In this document: positions 1 through 11,682 of the stretch, piece by piece
How the letters are laid out: every line of letters begins with the position of its first letter
Position numbering within the stretch: position 1 is the stretch's first letter
Source of the DNA: Mercurialis annua
Taxonomy: Eukaryota > Streptophyta > Magnoliopsida > Malpighiales > Euphorbiaceae
Assembly: GCF_937616625.2 (NCBI RefSeq)
Contig: NC_065573.1
Span: 16,321,001-16,385,000, forward strand
DNA length: 64,000 bases
Direction of reading: 5' to 3'
Notes under the pieces: model-generated
What the model was told of the DNA's origin: nothing
The model's input: the letters and a program-made list of their open reading frames with translations, nothing else
Database searches by the model: none
Translations under genes and position numbers: made by a program

Positions 1-1152
1 TAGAAATGATATACGATCCGTAAACGAATTAGATACTGTTTATCGGAATATACGTGAGAAGCACGACGATAAATGAAAGTAAAACGTGTCGAGTCTCGAG
101 TCTAGAATCAATCTTAGAATAGGATTCTAATACAAGTCAAATGTTTTAAAATTTGTTTTAGATCCAGCGAGGCAAGAAGAAGCTGGACTAGGAGCTCGGG
201 AAGCTTGACGTTTCTAAGCCCCGACGAATTTTTGGATAAACGTTTTCTGTGAGTTTATATGATTTATTTTTAAAGTATATATTTAAGCAATTATTTTATA
301 TTGCTTTATATTTGAACTGCATATTTTATATGCGAAACTTTTATATGAATTGCGCATATGCTTGATTTAAAACCAGTATCGATCTGATGGAACGTGCTAC
401 CTATTGAGCGGCAATAGGACTGTGTGATCACCAGTTTCGATTTGATACAGCTATGAGCTGTCTATGATTATGAAATTTGAGATTTGAGGTATAGTTTGAT
501 ACGAGCGAGCACTCGGCTACGGTGTAGTCTGGAGTCCCCGTATCTAGTGGGTTGGACCCACCAGTGAGTTGGACTCACAATTTGATATTAATGATTGGGT
601 TGCTTGATTGATGATTAGTATGTTTGAGGATTAAGGTTTCAATCGGATCCTGTACTTGGCTGCATACGATTGATTGCAGTTTTAAGTTTTATTTGAATAC
701 TTATTAGTAAACGTATGAACTCACTCAGTATATTCCCATATACTGACCCCTCACAGATTTCCTTTCAGGATAAATACGCTTTGAAGCAACAGACTTCTAT
801 CCTACTTCCAGAAGTCTGTATTTTTGAGTATGTAAAGAAACAGTACTTTACTCTTAGAGCTGCAGTAGATAAGTATTTTGCAAGTCAGCTTGTAATGTAT
901 AGTTTTCTGTAAATATAACTTTAATGTTTTAAGTTTTAAATGTTTACGCTCGCTGCGTTATTTATATTGTGACTGCCAGAGGATATGTATGTCTGGCCTA
1001 TGTGTTTCTGCATGACACGTGTCTATGTATGTCATGCATGACGTATTCGATTCGCGAAAAATCATTTTATATTTTTAGGCTTGCTACGGGTTTCGGAGCA
1101 ACCACTCCCATTACCTAGCGCCGGTCTCGGCCCATGAGATTGGGTCGTGACA
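1..1152 (+). mobile_element. 3' part of a long LTR (TGTAAT...GGGTCGTGACA family), cut by the window edge
   Basis: The segment ends in GGGTCGTGACA, the same end found at 13431 and, reversed, at 29904. It shares internal blocks with those LTRs: the hairpin block at 395-430, ACTCACTCAG near 719-728 followed by a pyrimidine-rich tract and TTTCAGG near 764-770, and the GCTTGCTACGGGTTTCGGAGC block at about 1080-1100. The start lies outside the window, so I cannot tell whether it is a solo LTR or part of a full element. No coding sequence is visible; the 65-residue frame at 715-912 lies in conserved LTR sequence and is not a gene. Confidence 0.75.
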
Positions 1153-2229
1153 TATAACATAATTTATGAGCTGATTATACATTTGTTGAATTTCAATTTA
1201 ATTTCAAAAGGATCAAATTTTGAAATTAGTAAAAATCGATATCCAAAGTAAGCTTGATTTGAAGTTCTACACGTTTTAATGTTTATTTCAGATTCAGATA
1301 GCTTATAATGAGTGAAGCTCTAACTGATTTCAGATCATGTAGATTTACAAATAATTTTTAAAAATCAAGTTAATTTAAGATTATAAAGATTTGAGATCAT
1401 CAATTTCTTAAATTGATTTAAAATTAATACAATGAATTTGAATTTAAACAAATCCATATTCTAAATTACATATGAATTGTTGTAGTCTTACCTCTAAATT
1501 TCAATTTCTTCGAATAGCCTAATATTTGCTTCTTTAAAAATGCATATGAATTGTGTAGTTTTAGCTCTGTTGTTGCCATAGAAGAATTCCTTCTTTCTGG
1601 TAAAGCCATGTTGTTGGGCAATAGGGATTTTTTTTTCTCTTAAGAGGTTTAATTAACATAATCAATGTTGATTTGATTCATTTGAGGACATGAACAACTC
1701 TCAATCATATGCATCAAATTTGTAGCGTCAAAACAAGGTCAATATAGTGTTATTTATTCCGTTGGAGGAAAGTTTGTTTCGACAAACGTTAGGGATATGA
1801 CAATTCAGTTTGCTCGACCTTACAGCAGTTCGCGAAGGTACGGTGAATGTCTATTGAAGAGAAGCTTTTTGCGCAAGTGAAGAAGAATAGGAGCAATCGA
1901 TCTTAATTTTGTTGTTTCAGCTGATTATAAACCAATAAATCAGTTAGTTATATACATTAATTTTGCTCAATCTTAATTTTATCAATTTTCAGATGTAATC
2001 TAAAATTTGCAACGAGACTACAGATGGAGACATGATGGTTGAGTTACTCAATGGTGTTTAAACTAAAGGCGGGGACCCGATGTTCCAAAGCAATGAGAAA
2101 GGAGTGACTCTTTAAGAGGACCCGGAGGATTCTCCAATCATTGCAAACCCTAAAAGAAGCAACAAGAAACCGATCAATCAATGGGATAGATCCTTGTCCA
2201 GATAATTTAAAATTCAACTAGTATTTAGT
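1153..2229. other. AT-rich intergenic stretch, nothing recognised
   Basis: There is no open frame of useful length, no RNA gene and no repeat that I can name. It may be the left part of the repeat-bearing element that holds the 185-bp array, but I see no clear terminus. Confidence 0.4.
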
Positions 2230-3370
2230 ATTGTCGAAATTGTATCATTTATATATGGAAGTTGAAATTGTAAGAAATGTATCAACTACTCTATCTATAT
2301 TTTGAAATTGATTTCTTAGTGGACTTAACAAGAGTCACTAAATTGAATTAAGATAGTTCAGTTGATATAGGTTCACATCAGGTTGATTTTTGATTTTATG
2401 GACTATCACATACATTTCATTCAAAAGAGATATTCAATCAGTATATTACACTAAATATCAAAATTCTCTCTATATAAAATTTCATTTAAGATTGTAAAGA
2501 GCAGTAGGACAAATTTGATTAAAAATTGAATTAAAGTAGTATAGTTGATATAGGTTCACGTCAGGTTCATATCAGGTTGATTTTCGGTTTTATAGTATGT
2601 CAAATACATTTCACTTAAAAGAGATATTCAATTAGTATATTACACTAAATATTAAAATTCTCTCTCTATAAAATGTCATTTAAGATTGTAAAAATCAGGA
2701 AGACAAATTTGATTAAAAATTGAATTGAACTAGTACAAATGATAGAGGTTCACATTAGGTTGATTTTCGGTTTTATAATCTCTCAAATACATTTTACTTA
2801 AAAGAGATATTTAATTAGTATATTATATTATAATTCTCAATATATAAAATGTCATTTAAGATTGTATAAAGCAGCAAGACAAATTGGATCAAAAATTGAA
2901 TTAAAGTAGTTCAGTTGATATAGGTTCACATCAGGTTGATTTTCGGTTTTATATTCTATCAATACATTTCACTTAAAAGAAATATTCAATTAGAATATTT
3001 TACACTAAATATTAAAATTCTTTCTAAATAAAATGTCATTTAATATTGTAAAAAACAGTAAGAAAAATTTGATTAAAAATTGAATTAAAGTAGTACAGTT
3101 GATATAGGTTCACATCAGGTTGATTTTCTGTTTATATAGTCTGTCAAATAAATTTCATTTAAAAGAGATATTCAATTAGTATATTACACTAAATATTAAA
3201 ATTCTCTTTATATAAAATTTCATACTATAAGATTGTAAAAAACAGTATGATAAATTTGATTAAAAATTGAATTAAAGTAGTTCAGTTGATATAGGTTTAC
3301 ATCAGGTTGATTTTCAGTTTTATAAACTATCAATACATTTCAATTAAAAGAGTTATTCAATTCTATAATA
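2230..3370 (+). repeat. Tandem array, about six units of ~185 bp
   Basis: The landmark GATATAGGTTCACATCAGGTTG (or a close variant) recurs at about 2364, 2547, 2741, 2917, 3101 and 3288, giving spacings of 183, 194, 176, 184 and 187 bp. Each unit continues through a TTTTCGGTTTTATA block, CATTTCACTTAAAAGAGATATTC and a TCTCTATATAAAATGTCATT block. Units are diverged by point changes and small indels, so the array is old. Related units occur at about 55150-55640. Confidence 0.85.
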
Positions 3371-4272
3371 AAAGTAAAGCAACCGTAAAGGTCAATTGGA
3401 ATAAAAGGTGAAAAATAAAATTAAAAACCATCAAATTCGTAAAACCATACAATAAAATAACAAACAATTATATTATTTGACAGAACTTTCTTTCTCTTCG
3501 CTAAATACAACACCATCATGAACATTTAAAACCTTAATTGTCTTTTATTAAGAATGTCAAATAAACTAAGATCAACTACTACTGCATGTGCCATAAAGAT
3601 TGTGGAATCCTACACACATGTCACGTGTAGCATAGCCAATTGAGCCAATGATAGACTACCGCGTGACTCCACAGCTTATGCTAAAACAAAGAGCTCATGA
3701 ACAATAAATTTCCTAATATGTCTCTATAACTTTGGTGACTCATAATCGATGTTGTTGTAGCTCGCATCTGCCTAACGGTTTCTATAGGAAATTTCTCGCT
3801 TTTCAGCATTCATGAAGATCTCCGACATGAGAACCTCTCCATCCTCCTAGATTTCAAAGAAAATGTGAAATTGGCATCAATTCGAATCTCAAAATCCACG
3901 TACACGCCATGACTCTAGCTCTCCTGGATTTCAGAGAAAACGTCATTGTTCTTTCTCAAATTGAATTCGCCTCTAATTTCACCGTCTTTTCAACCTATAA
4001 TTGCTTCACTTTTGAATTTGTACTTAATTTAATTGCAGACTTGAAGCGTATAAATGTTGATTCAGTTGTAATTTTGTTTAATTTTAAAGTTTTCAGATCA
4101 CCGGCCACCGCCAATTGTTTTCTCTACTCCTCCGCCAATGTATCATACTCCTAAGTTTTCATTTGCTTTCCTAATGCAAATGGGAAAATATTTATGGCCA
4201 GTCAAGATGAAAATGAAAATCACCGCTAATTTAGAAGAGAAGAGAAAGTGGGGGAGGGTGTATAAAGTACAC
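3371..4272. other. Non-coding stretch between tandem array and TIR element
   Basis: AT-rich, with a somewhat more GC-balanced patch at 3750-4140. The 81-residue frame at 3909-4154 has no recognisable domain, and I do not call it a gene. Two short, similar stretches near 3845 and 3925 (CTAGATTTCAAAGAAAA and CTGGATTTCAGAGAAAA) suggest a small local duplication. Confidence 0.35.
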
Positions 4273-4282
4273 AATAGCAAGT

Positions 4283-4502
4283 AGGGGTGAGCACAGATCC
4301 TGGATATCTCCAAAGCCGAACCGAAAACCGGACCGAAAATATCCAGGACCGAAAAATATCTGTTGACCATTGACTTTTCCCGAACCGAACCGTACCAAAA
4401 ATTTTATTGGTACGGTTCTGGATCTTTTATAAATAACCGTACCGAAAACCGAACCGAACCGTACCGAACCGAAGTACCGAACTTATACTCGAAGAGCCGA
4501 AA

Positions 4503-4548
<46 letters not shown>

Positions 4549-5144
4549 CAATAATTTACATAAAAACAAAATACCTATATATTTCAACAAAAATTATATG
4601 AACTTGTCAAATATTTAATAATTATTAAAAATATTTTTTATAAATTAATATAAACAACACATATTCATTATTTTCTATCATTGACCAAATTACATAGTTT
4701 TAACAAAAATGATATAATTTTAGAATTGAGAATATATAAAAGTACCCTTATCAAATCATCAAAAAATTAATATTAAATCGAACGATAATATACATGTTGT
4801 GCCTTTTTATTTTATTGATGATTATTTACTTTTGATAGTTGAAAATATAAAAAATATGAATGAATAAGTAGCTAATTAATTTTAAAAGTCAAAATAATAT
4901 ATTATAATATAGTAGAGATCACATTTTAAATAAAACAATATCCGTGGTTTTAGTGATATCCGTACCGAACCGTACCGAACCATTAGGACCGAATACCCGT
5001 ATCGAACTGTACCGAAAAATAAAATCTCCGAACCAAACCAATTATTGGTACGGATCCGGAGATCCAATTTTTGATATCCCCGATTTTTGGTTTGGTTCCG
5101 GAGATTTGTCAATCTCCGGATTCCCCCGAACCGTGCACACCCCT
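4283..5144. mobile_element. 862-bp TIR element with 10-bp target duplication (Mutator-like size)
   Basis: The left end AGGGGTGAGCAC and right end GTGCACACCCCT are inverted. The element is flanked by the direct repeat AATAGCAAGT at 4273-4282 and 5145-5154. Both subterminal regions are runs of CCGAACCG/ACCGAAAAC units in opposite orientation. The centre is AT-rich and contains a (TA)n microsatellite at about 4507-4546. There is no transposase, so it is non-autonomous. A 9-11 bp duplication is typical of Mutator-like elements; that class assignment is an inference. Confidence 0.7.
4507..4546. repeat. (TA)n microsatellite
   Basis: About 20 uninterrupted TA dinucleotides inside the TIR element. 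Confidence 0.9.
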
Positions 5145-5267
5145 AATAGCAAGTATAGGACAAGGATAATTTAGTAACTTGCATATGAAAGGGGTAGAGC
5201 TGAAAATGAAAAATTTTAAAAAGGGATTTTTGCTAAAAAAAATTATATTGGGTCACTAACATAAACT

Positions 5268-5725
5268 CTTACCTTACAACACCTTTTCGATCCTACCTTA
5301 ACGTTGGGAACTTGTCAATTTTACCATATTTTTCATTTTATCGTTTCAATTGTACTCTGAAATATTAAATTGACGTCTTTTCATTTGGAAAAAAATTCAA
5401 AAACGTTCTCTATGTATAGCATATATTAATTTTACATGTTTAAAATTTATTTAGATTTTGTTAAATTAATTAAAAATTAAAATTAGTTTTAATTTGACTA
5501 TGGTTTTTAGTTAGTTTTAAAAATAAAGGACTTATTTGTACTTTTTTGAATGGAAATGTATTTAATTTTATCTTTAAACATGGTTAATTAAATGATTTCA
5601 TCATTTAAGTAAACAAATTGACAAAAATTAAAAAATTAGGATACAATTGAAACGATAAAATATGAAATAGGGTAAAATTGACAAATTTGCAACGTCTATG
5701 ATCGAAAAGGGAGTGTAAGGTCGGG
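5268..5725. mobile_element. Foldback MITE with ~110-bp imperfect inverted repeats
   Basis: The left arm (ACCTTACA...CTTTTCGATC...TTGTCAATTTTACC...TTTTATCGTTTCAATTGTA) is matched in reverse complement by 5610-5725. The centre is AT-rich and non-coding. I see no convincing target-site duplication. Confidence 0.65.
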
Positions 5726-6027
5726 ATTTTTTTAAAACATTAGGCCTTTCTTTAATTTATCATCTAAGTAAAATTATTAATATAAAAAATGTATTTTTTT
5801 ATTTTAAATATAAAATATAAAATATAAAATATAATTTTATTTATTAAATTATTAGTTAATTAATATTTTGATTCATAACATTAACATGGGTATGATTATG
5901 GATGTAAAATTTTGACTTTGTAAACTGAATTATATGTCTATGAATATTAGTTTCTCATTATGTATGAGCACGTGACTCATAACGTCACTTAACTATATAT
6001 TAACTAAATTTATTATGGTAATTTATT

Positions 6028-6265
6028 TTATTTTATTTTTGGTGACGGAAAAACCTCTGGTAGAGTCTGGCCACATTAGTAAACCCTCATGGAAACTTGT
6101 CTCTGCATTCTACTGCTCGGCCTCCCACTTAATACAGGTTTAACAGCTCGTCTAAATGCTTATTCCAACAAGTTATATGTGAGATGTGAAATTCGAACTA
6201 GTAACATGGACTTTGTCTCATGCTTGCTGTACACATTTGAAACCAACTGAGCTAACTAATGGTAG
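6028..6265 (-). mobile_element. tRNA-derived SINE, reverse orientation
   Basis: On the minus strand the right end gives TTAGCTCAGTTGG (A-box-like) and, further in, GTTCGAATTTC (B-box-like), the pol III internal promoter pair of tRNA-derived SINEs. The T-rich stretch at about 6018-6028 on the + strand corresponds to the A-rich tail. The sequence diverges from a real tRNA and cannot form a full acceptor stem, so it is not a tRNA gene. Confidence 0.6.
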
Positions 6266-6366
6266 ATAATTTTATTTGTAATTAATATTAAATTAGTTAG
6301 TTTTTTGTTTGAAATAAATAATATACTTTCAATTTATTAATTTTTGAATTTGTTGACGTTAATAAT

Positions 6367-7220
6367 TGTAGACCCCTTTTCTCTAGACAGGTAGAAAAGT
6401 GATAAGGGCCTAAAGCATTTGATGATGATTTCTAGAGACACCCGTCCGTCCAGGTGATGAGCTCGCGATTCGCTTGTTAGAATTCAAGTGGATTAGGTCG
6501 CTGCGCAGCGGCAAAGTTGAAAGACTGAAGCGTAATTGTCTCAAATACTTATAAAAATCAAAAGGATTCTGATAAAAGTCTAAGCAATGTGACTAATTAC
6601 CATGCCTTAGAAGTTAATGGGACAATTTGTAGGTTTGACAAGTTAAATTGCCAAAAACCTAACCTTAATGACTCTAAAGGCTCTTTTTGACACTTTCAGG
6701 GACCAAAATAGCCCTTTTGTCACCATTTTCATGACACACAACCAAAAATAATATTTAATTAACCTAAAATGGAGTTTTAACCTAATCTAGACTTTTACTA
6801 CACCTAATCCTAACCCTAATCCAAACACAACCTTTATAAATATCACACTTAAAAATCCTAATTGGGGGAGTGGCACACAAGACAACAAACAAAACCCTAA
6901 TTTGCACATACTAACTGAATAATACAGCCACAACATATACAGCTTCCAGCCACCATTCATTAATGAAATCAAGCTTTTACGCTTCAATTCTTCAATTCTT
7001 CAACTGCTACACTGCGTTCTACGCTAGATTCTACATCTGGATCACCATAAAATGACTCTAGGACTCATAACGGTACTTCCGAGGACCTTAATCAGCCCCT
7101 ATTTACATAACTATTGTCATTTATGCATTTATAACTGATTTTGATTCATTAGTATGCATGATTAGTTGTTTTTAGCGTTCTTGAGTAAATTTTCTTGGAT
7201 TTGACTTCTAGCGTTTTTGA
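6367..7220 (+). mobile_element. LTR-like fragment starting TGTAGACCCC, homologous to 35482 onward
   Basis: Co-linear similarity with the region from 35482 covers the start (TGTAGA..CC, GACAGGTA.AAAGTGATAAGGG), a block around GATGATTTCTAGA, the CTAATTGC-type middle, and the GGACTCA.A.CGGTACTT..GAGGACC block near 7050-7090. At 35482 the homologous sequence is preceded by a polypurine tract, which supports reading it as an LTR. The 3' boundary here is not clear; the LINE begins shortly after. Confidence 0.6.
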
Positions 7221-7429
7221 TGAAACAACCCAAGTTGAGTTGAGTAGTGCAGGTGGTCTTTATGATGCGGTAGGCGCTATTGGTGATCAATTGACTGTAA
7301 ACGATATAGTGGCGTAAATTGATAATAATAATCCAAACATTATTCAGTCTACTTTGCAAGAGATTGATGGCAGATTGAATAATATGCACGCATTGTAACA
7401 GCAGATAACCAAGGGTTCAGTTGAAGTTC

Positions 7430-8853
7430 ATGTTGCAGCTACTCAGGTTATGATTCAAGGAGAGGTGGACGGAATGGAGGAAGGATCGAGTATTATCCGT
7501 AATCTTTTACTGAAGATCATAGCTGTTGCAATAGATAATGTTTCTCAAAATCATGAACAAGCATATTCACTTTCAAGCAATACTAATAATAAAATCTATT
7601 AGGATGAAACAACAACAGTGGAAACTATTATGACAAAGGAGGTGGACAATATTTTTAAGGCTGCTGATAACTCAGATTCGACCCTTGGAAAAGATTGACG
7701 GGATGGGCATTGTAACCTCTTGTTTAATGGAGCAAAAGAAAACTTACAATGAACTCTCAGACTCAGACATAACAAACATGAACATACTTAATATTATTAT
7801 TAGAAAGATAACTCATGCAACTCCTAAAGAGGAAGCGGATAAAACTTGGCAAATCAGGCATGAACTTGGGATTTTTAAACATGAGACAAGATCAGCAACT
7901 TTGAAGAAGTTCGCTAAGAACATGGTGGAAAGTAAAACGAGGCTGGTTTAATTTTGCTACTCCTTCAAGGTTTTTTGTTTTTTAATGTCGATTCCTTTCT
8001 CTTTTATTTCATGGAATTGCACAGGTGGTTTGTTGAGTTCTAGAAAATAAAAGTTTGTCCGTGATTTGGTGTCGACCCATAATTTATCTTTTTTGGCTTG
8101 ATTGAATCGAAAAGGAGGTAATTGATGATTTTCTCGTTAGGAGACTCTATCCTAATCTTTATTTTTCCTTTGATTGGATTCCTTTGGTGGGAGCTTCTGG
8201 TGGATTATTATTGATATGGAATCTTATTATTTTGATTAATGTTGTTATATCCAAGGGGTGGAGATGGATTGTTATGGATCTTTTTGTTCAAAATAATTTT
8301 TGTTGTCGTATATTATGACTGATTTGGTGCCTCTCGCCACGGAGGAACAGGCGGTTATTGGCTATCTAAAATCAGATTTATGGACGTCAGAAAAACGAGC
8401 AAAAGCTATTTGGGTGCATAAATCAAGGCTGAAATGGAATGCAGAAGGAGATAGGAATACAATATTTTTCATAGTGTTGCCTCCAAATATTATATAAACA
8501 ATTTAATCTCTTCAGTCCAAATAGATGAGGTTGTGTATTTTGAGCCGAATCATATCAAATATCATATTAGAGATTTCTTTAAATCTTTATATAATGCGCA
8601 AGACAGGATGTAATTTGATCTTTCAGGATTGAATTTTAGCTGTATATCTGAGATTGATACCGAAGCTTTGTTGCTTCCCTTTGCGGAAGAAGAAATATTT
8701 GCAGCTCTTTCTTTTTATGGTGAAAAGAAAGCTCCGGGACCAGACGACTTAAACTTTTAATTCTACAAGCGAGCTTAGGTGTTTATGAAGCTAGTTTTCA
8801 TTGATATTTTTGAGGTTTTCCACAGAATGAATACTCTTCCAAAAGATACTAAT
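7430..8853 (+). pseudogene. Decayed LINE (L1-type): 5' part with endonuclease remnants
   Basis: From about 7990, + strand frames give fragments of the APE-like endonuclease start (ISWNCTGG, then SSRK and VRDLV) and, near 8170-8225, a VGASGGLL motif. Then come the linker (KSRLKWNAEGDRNT at about 8430) and the start of the reverse transcriptase (EEEIFAALSF, KKAPGPDD near 8680-8745). These pieces lie in different frames with many stops, and much of the endonuclease is missing. The upstream segment 7430-7960 may be ORF1 remains, but I cannot show that. The hAT-like MITE at 8854 interrupts the element. Confidence 0.8.
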
Positions 8854-9158
8854 CAGAGTTTTAAAAACCGGACCGGACCGGTTAAACCGCGAACCGGTTA
8901 GTGGTCCGGTCTGGAAAGGCAAAAAACCGGATCTTTTGGTTGGACCGGATTGGACCGGGTTGAACCGGATTGAACCGGTATGAACCGGTAAAAAACCGGG
9001 TGTTGAACCGGACTGAACCGGTAAAAAACCGGGTATTGAACCGGACTGAACCGGTAAAAAACCGGTGAACCAGAATTTTTTAAATTTATTAATCCGGTTG
9101 AACCGGTTATTGAACCGGTTAAACCGGAAACCGGTGGCCGAAGGTTTTTAAAACACTG
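8854..9158. mobile_element. 305-bp hAT-like MITE inside the LINE
   Basis: Terminal inverted repeats CAGAGTTTTAAAAACC and GGTTTTTAAAACACTG are flanked by 8-bp direct repeats ATACTAAT (8846-8853) and ATATTAAT (9159-9166, one mismatch). The interior is built from CCGGTT/AACCGG units. An 8-bp duplication and CAG/CTG ends fit the hAT superfamily. Removing it joins the LINE reverse-transcriptase reading from KDTN into TFFMVLVPKV, which confirms the boundaries. Confidence 0.85.
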
Positions 9159-9166
9159 ATATTAAT

Positions 9167-10740
9167 ACGTTTTTTATGGTGTTAGTTCCTAAAGTGACTA
9201 GATCTGCAAACATCAAAGGTTATAGATTAATTAGTTTGGTCAGTGGCTTCTTTAAGCTTATATCTAAAACTTTATCTTTGAGATTGTCAGCTCTACTTTC
9301 TAAAGTTATTTCAGAAAGTCATCATGCGTTTTTTGAAAGCAATGAGTATTCTGGATTGTTCAATGATTGCAAATGAGCTCATTCACTTGGCATCAAGGAA
9401 GAAGGAGAAGTTACTTGTGCTAAAACTTCATTTTCATAAGACTTTTGATAGCATTAGTTGGGAGTACTTGCTAGATGTTATGCGTTGCATGAGTTTCCCA
9501 GTAAAATGGATGGAGCGGATATCAGTATGTCTTTCATCTGCAACTAATGCGGTTTTGGTCAACGGAAGTCCGGTGGAACCTTTTTTCTGAGAAGAGGTGT
9601 TCGAGAGGGGACCCTATTTTACTTTATTTATTCTTGATTGCAGTTGAGGGGTTGAAACACACACTTGATAAATCAGGCATTATGAGGTTTACAAGGGTTT
9701 TTGTTTCATATAAAATCAAGATCCAATCTCTTTGCTTCAGTTTGCAGATGATAGGCCGCTCTTTCTGCCTTTCGAGTTGAATTACCTGCAAAATTTGACT
9801 CGGATCATGCGATGTTATAAGTTAATTTCTAGCTTGATAATTAATTTCCATAAAAATTCTATAATGGGAATTAACGTCAATGAGAGTGATCTTCTTGAGG
9901 CTGCGGGCTTGGTAGGATGCAAAGTAGATTCAATGCCGATTAAGTATCAGGGCCTGTCACTTTCTAATCGGAAACTTGCTCCTGGCATGTGGGATCATGT
10001 TATAAAGCGATTTAAATTGCGTTTGGCTTTGTTGAAAGGGTCGTTGTTATCTCCTGCAGACAATTTAGTTCTTGCTAAATTTGTCCTTTCAGTGTACATG
10101 TTTACTAAATGTCCATTCATAGTATGCTTACTAGTGTCTCAACGCAACTTGAAAAATATATGAAGTATTTTCTATGGAAGGGAGATGTTACATCGCGAGT
10201 TTTTAGTAAGATTTTGTGGTTAAATATTTGCCATGATTTTAGAAAAAGGAGGATTGGGGATTCATGCGTTGCGAGTTAGAAACTAAAGTCTTTTGTATAA
10301 ATGGGTTTAGAGGTTGCGTATCAATAGAGAAAACTCACTTTGGTTTAACGTTATCCTAAATTATTCATCCATTGGGGGATGGGAGGAATTGCAAAACTGT
10401 GATTCTAGAAAACTCTCCTATATCTGGAGGAGTATTCGGAAAATCTCCTTTTTGGATAAACGGGTATGGAATATTTTTATTACCAGCATAAATTTTAATA
10501 TTGGTGATGGGAGAATGATATCGCTTTGGCATTATAGTTGGATGGGTAATGGGTCGGTTTGCTTTCTTTTCCCTCGCATCTACAATATTTCTAATATAAA
10601 GCAAGCACATATACGAGATGTTTGGAAAAGTGGTTGGAGGTGGAGGCGTCGTCTACGGATAACGAGTCGGTAGTGGTTGGAGGTGGAGGCGTCGTCTACG
10701 GATAACGAGTCGGTCTATTTGCAAGCTTTTCAAAGGATTT
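9167..10740 (+). pseudogene. Decayed LINE: reverse transcriptase region
   Basis: Across shifting frames the + strand gives FMVLVPKV, YRLISLVSGFFKLISKTL, ESHHAFF, FDSISWEYLLDVM, a run resembling RRGVREGDPI...LFLIAVEGL (frameshifted at about 9595), LQFADD (9732 on, the catalytic FADD equivalent), KYQGLSLSNRKL, FLWKGD, and WRSIRK...IGDGRMISLWHYSWMG. These are standard L1-type RT and post-RT landmarks. Several frameshifts and stops make it non-functional. Confidence 0.9.
10630..10714 (+). repeat. 43-bp perfect tandem duplication in the LINE
   Basis: GTGGTTGGAGGTGGAGGCGT and its continuation occur at 10630 and again at 10673, with no difference visible over about 41 bp. It is a recent local slippage or unequal event in an otherwise diverged LINE. 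Confidence 0.9.
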
Positions 10741-10920
10741 TTTTATTGTTTAATTCAAATACAAAATCAACAAGATAATGTTACTTGAAACTCACCAAAT
10801 CATATTTACTCTTCCTCTTCTTTTTGTACATTCTCGGCTGAATCCACTAATTCTAGGACTGTTATTTTCCGTACGGCTGATGAGGGGAATATCATCAAGA
10901 TTATGGAGGAACATAAAATA

Positions 10921-11070
10921 TTAGCTGACCTGCTGCTGTCCAGCAATCACGCCAAGCTGCTGTACATCATCGTGCTGCTTCTGCTGATTATTGATTGTTG
11001 TTTTTGCTGGAAATGGTTGGGCTGCTGCTGTGGACACGGACGCTGGTGTTGTTGATGGCAGTGCTGCATG
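10921..11070 (+). repeat. CTG-rich low-complexity segment (left half, split by solo LTR)
   Basis: Many CTGCTG/GCTGTTG runs sit where the LINE region between the RT and the zinc-finger end would be. The segment continues at 13432-13640 on the other side of the solo LTR. On the minus strand it reads as short Q/S/N-rich frames. It is not typical LINE sequence. Confidence 0.55.
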
Positions 11071-11448
11071 TGTAATATCCCTCACTGTTATGACGTAATA
11101 ATCCGACATGTGACACACGCTTCATTTAAAATCAGATGAAATACATGTCGTGTTTGATATTAAAATAAATATAATTTATTTAGAGGATAAATAAATTATG
11201 GTTTAATGATGAGATATAATTATATTTGGAGTTATAATTGTATAAGAATGGATAAGCGTTTATATCGAGTGAAATACGCGTGTAGAATAGTATTTGGTGA
11301 ATTAGAGGTTAAAATAAAAGAAATTAATATATCAATATGCATCTTTAATTGGAGAGCTAAAAGTTTCGTATAGAATTCCGAAAATTAGAACATCGAGATA
11401 TAAAATTTAGGACGTAAACATTTAAGAATATTGAAAGTAACGAGTAGG

Positions 11449-11661
11449 GACACGTGGCGTAGAAGTAAGGAGACATATGGCGCGACATGAGGCGCGCATG
11501 AAAAGCGACATGTGGCGACACGTGGCACGCATGCGCAGCTACACGAGGCACACATGTGAAACGACACATGGCGACACGTGGCACGTATGCGCAGCGACAC
11601 AAGGCGCACATGCAAAGCGACACTTGGAGACACGTGTCACGCATGCGCAGTGACACGTGGT
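11449..11661 (+). repeat. 56-bp G-box-containing repeats upstream of the LTR TATA box
   Basis: GACACGTGG/T recurs at 11449, 11517, 11573, 11629 and 11652; the units 11517-11573-11629 are exactly 56 bp apart. Each of these is followed by CACGCATGCGCAG or a close variant. CACGTG is the plant G-box core. The cluster lies immediately 5' of the TATA box, the usual place for an LTR U3 enhancer; enhancer function is an inference. Confidence 0.85.
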
Positions 11662-11671
11662 GATATATTAG

Positions 11672-11682
11672 TCTATATATAT
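11672..11682 (+). promoter_or_regulatory. Putative LTR TATA box
   Basis: TCTATATATATAGAAAACG lies just downstream of the G-box repeats, in the position expected for the retrotransposon core promoter. Confidence 0.55.

Noticed and set aside
2230..3370. Centromeric satellite
   Set aside because: Only six diverged units, and a second small array elsewhere with similar flanks. A transposon-borne minisatellite fits better.
11357..11656. Cys-rich repeat protein on the minus strand
   Set aside because: It is translation of the 56-bp LTR enhancer-like repeats.
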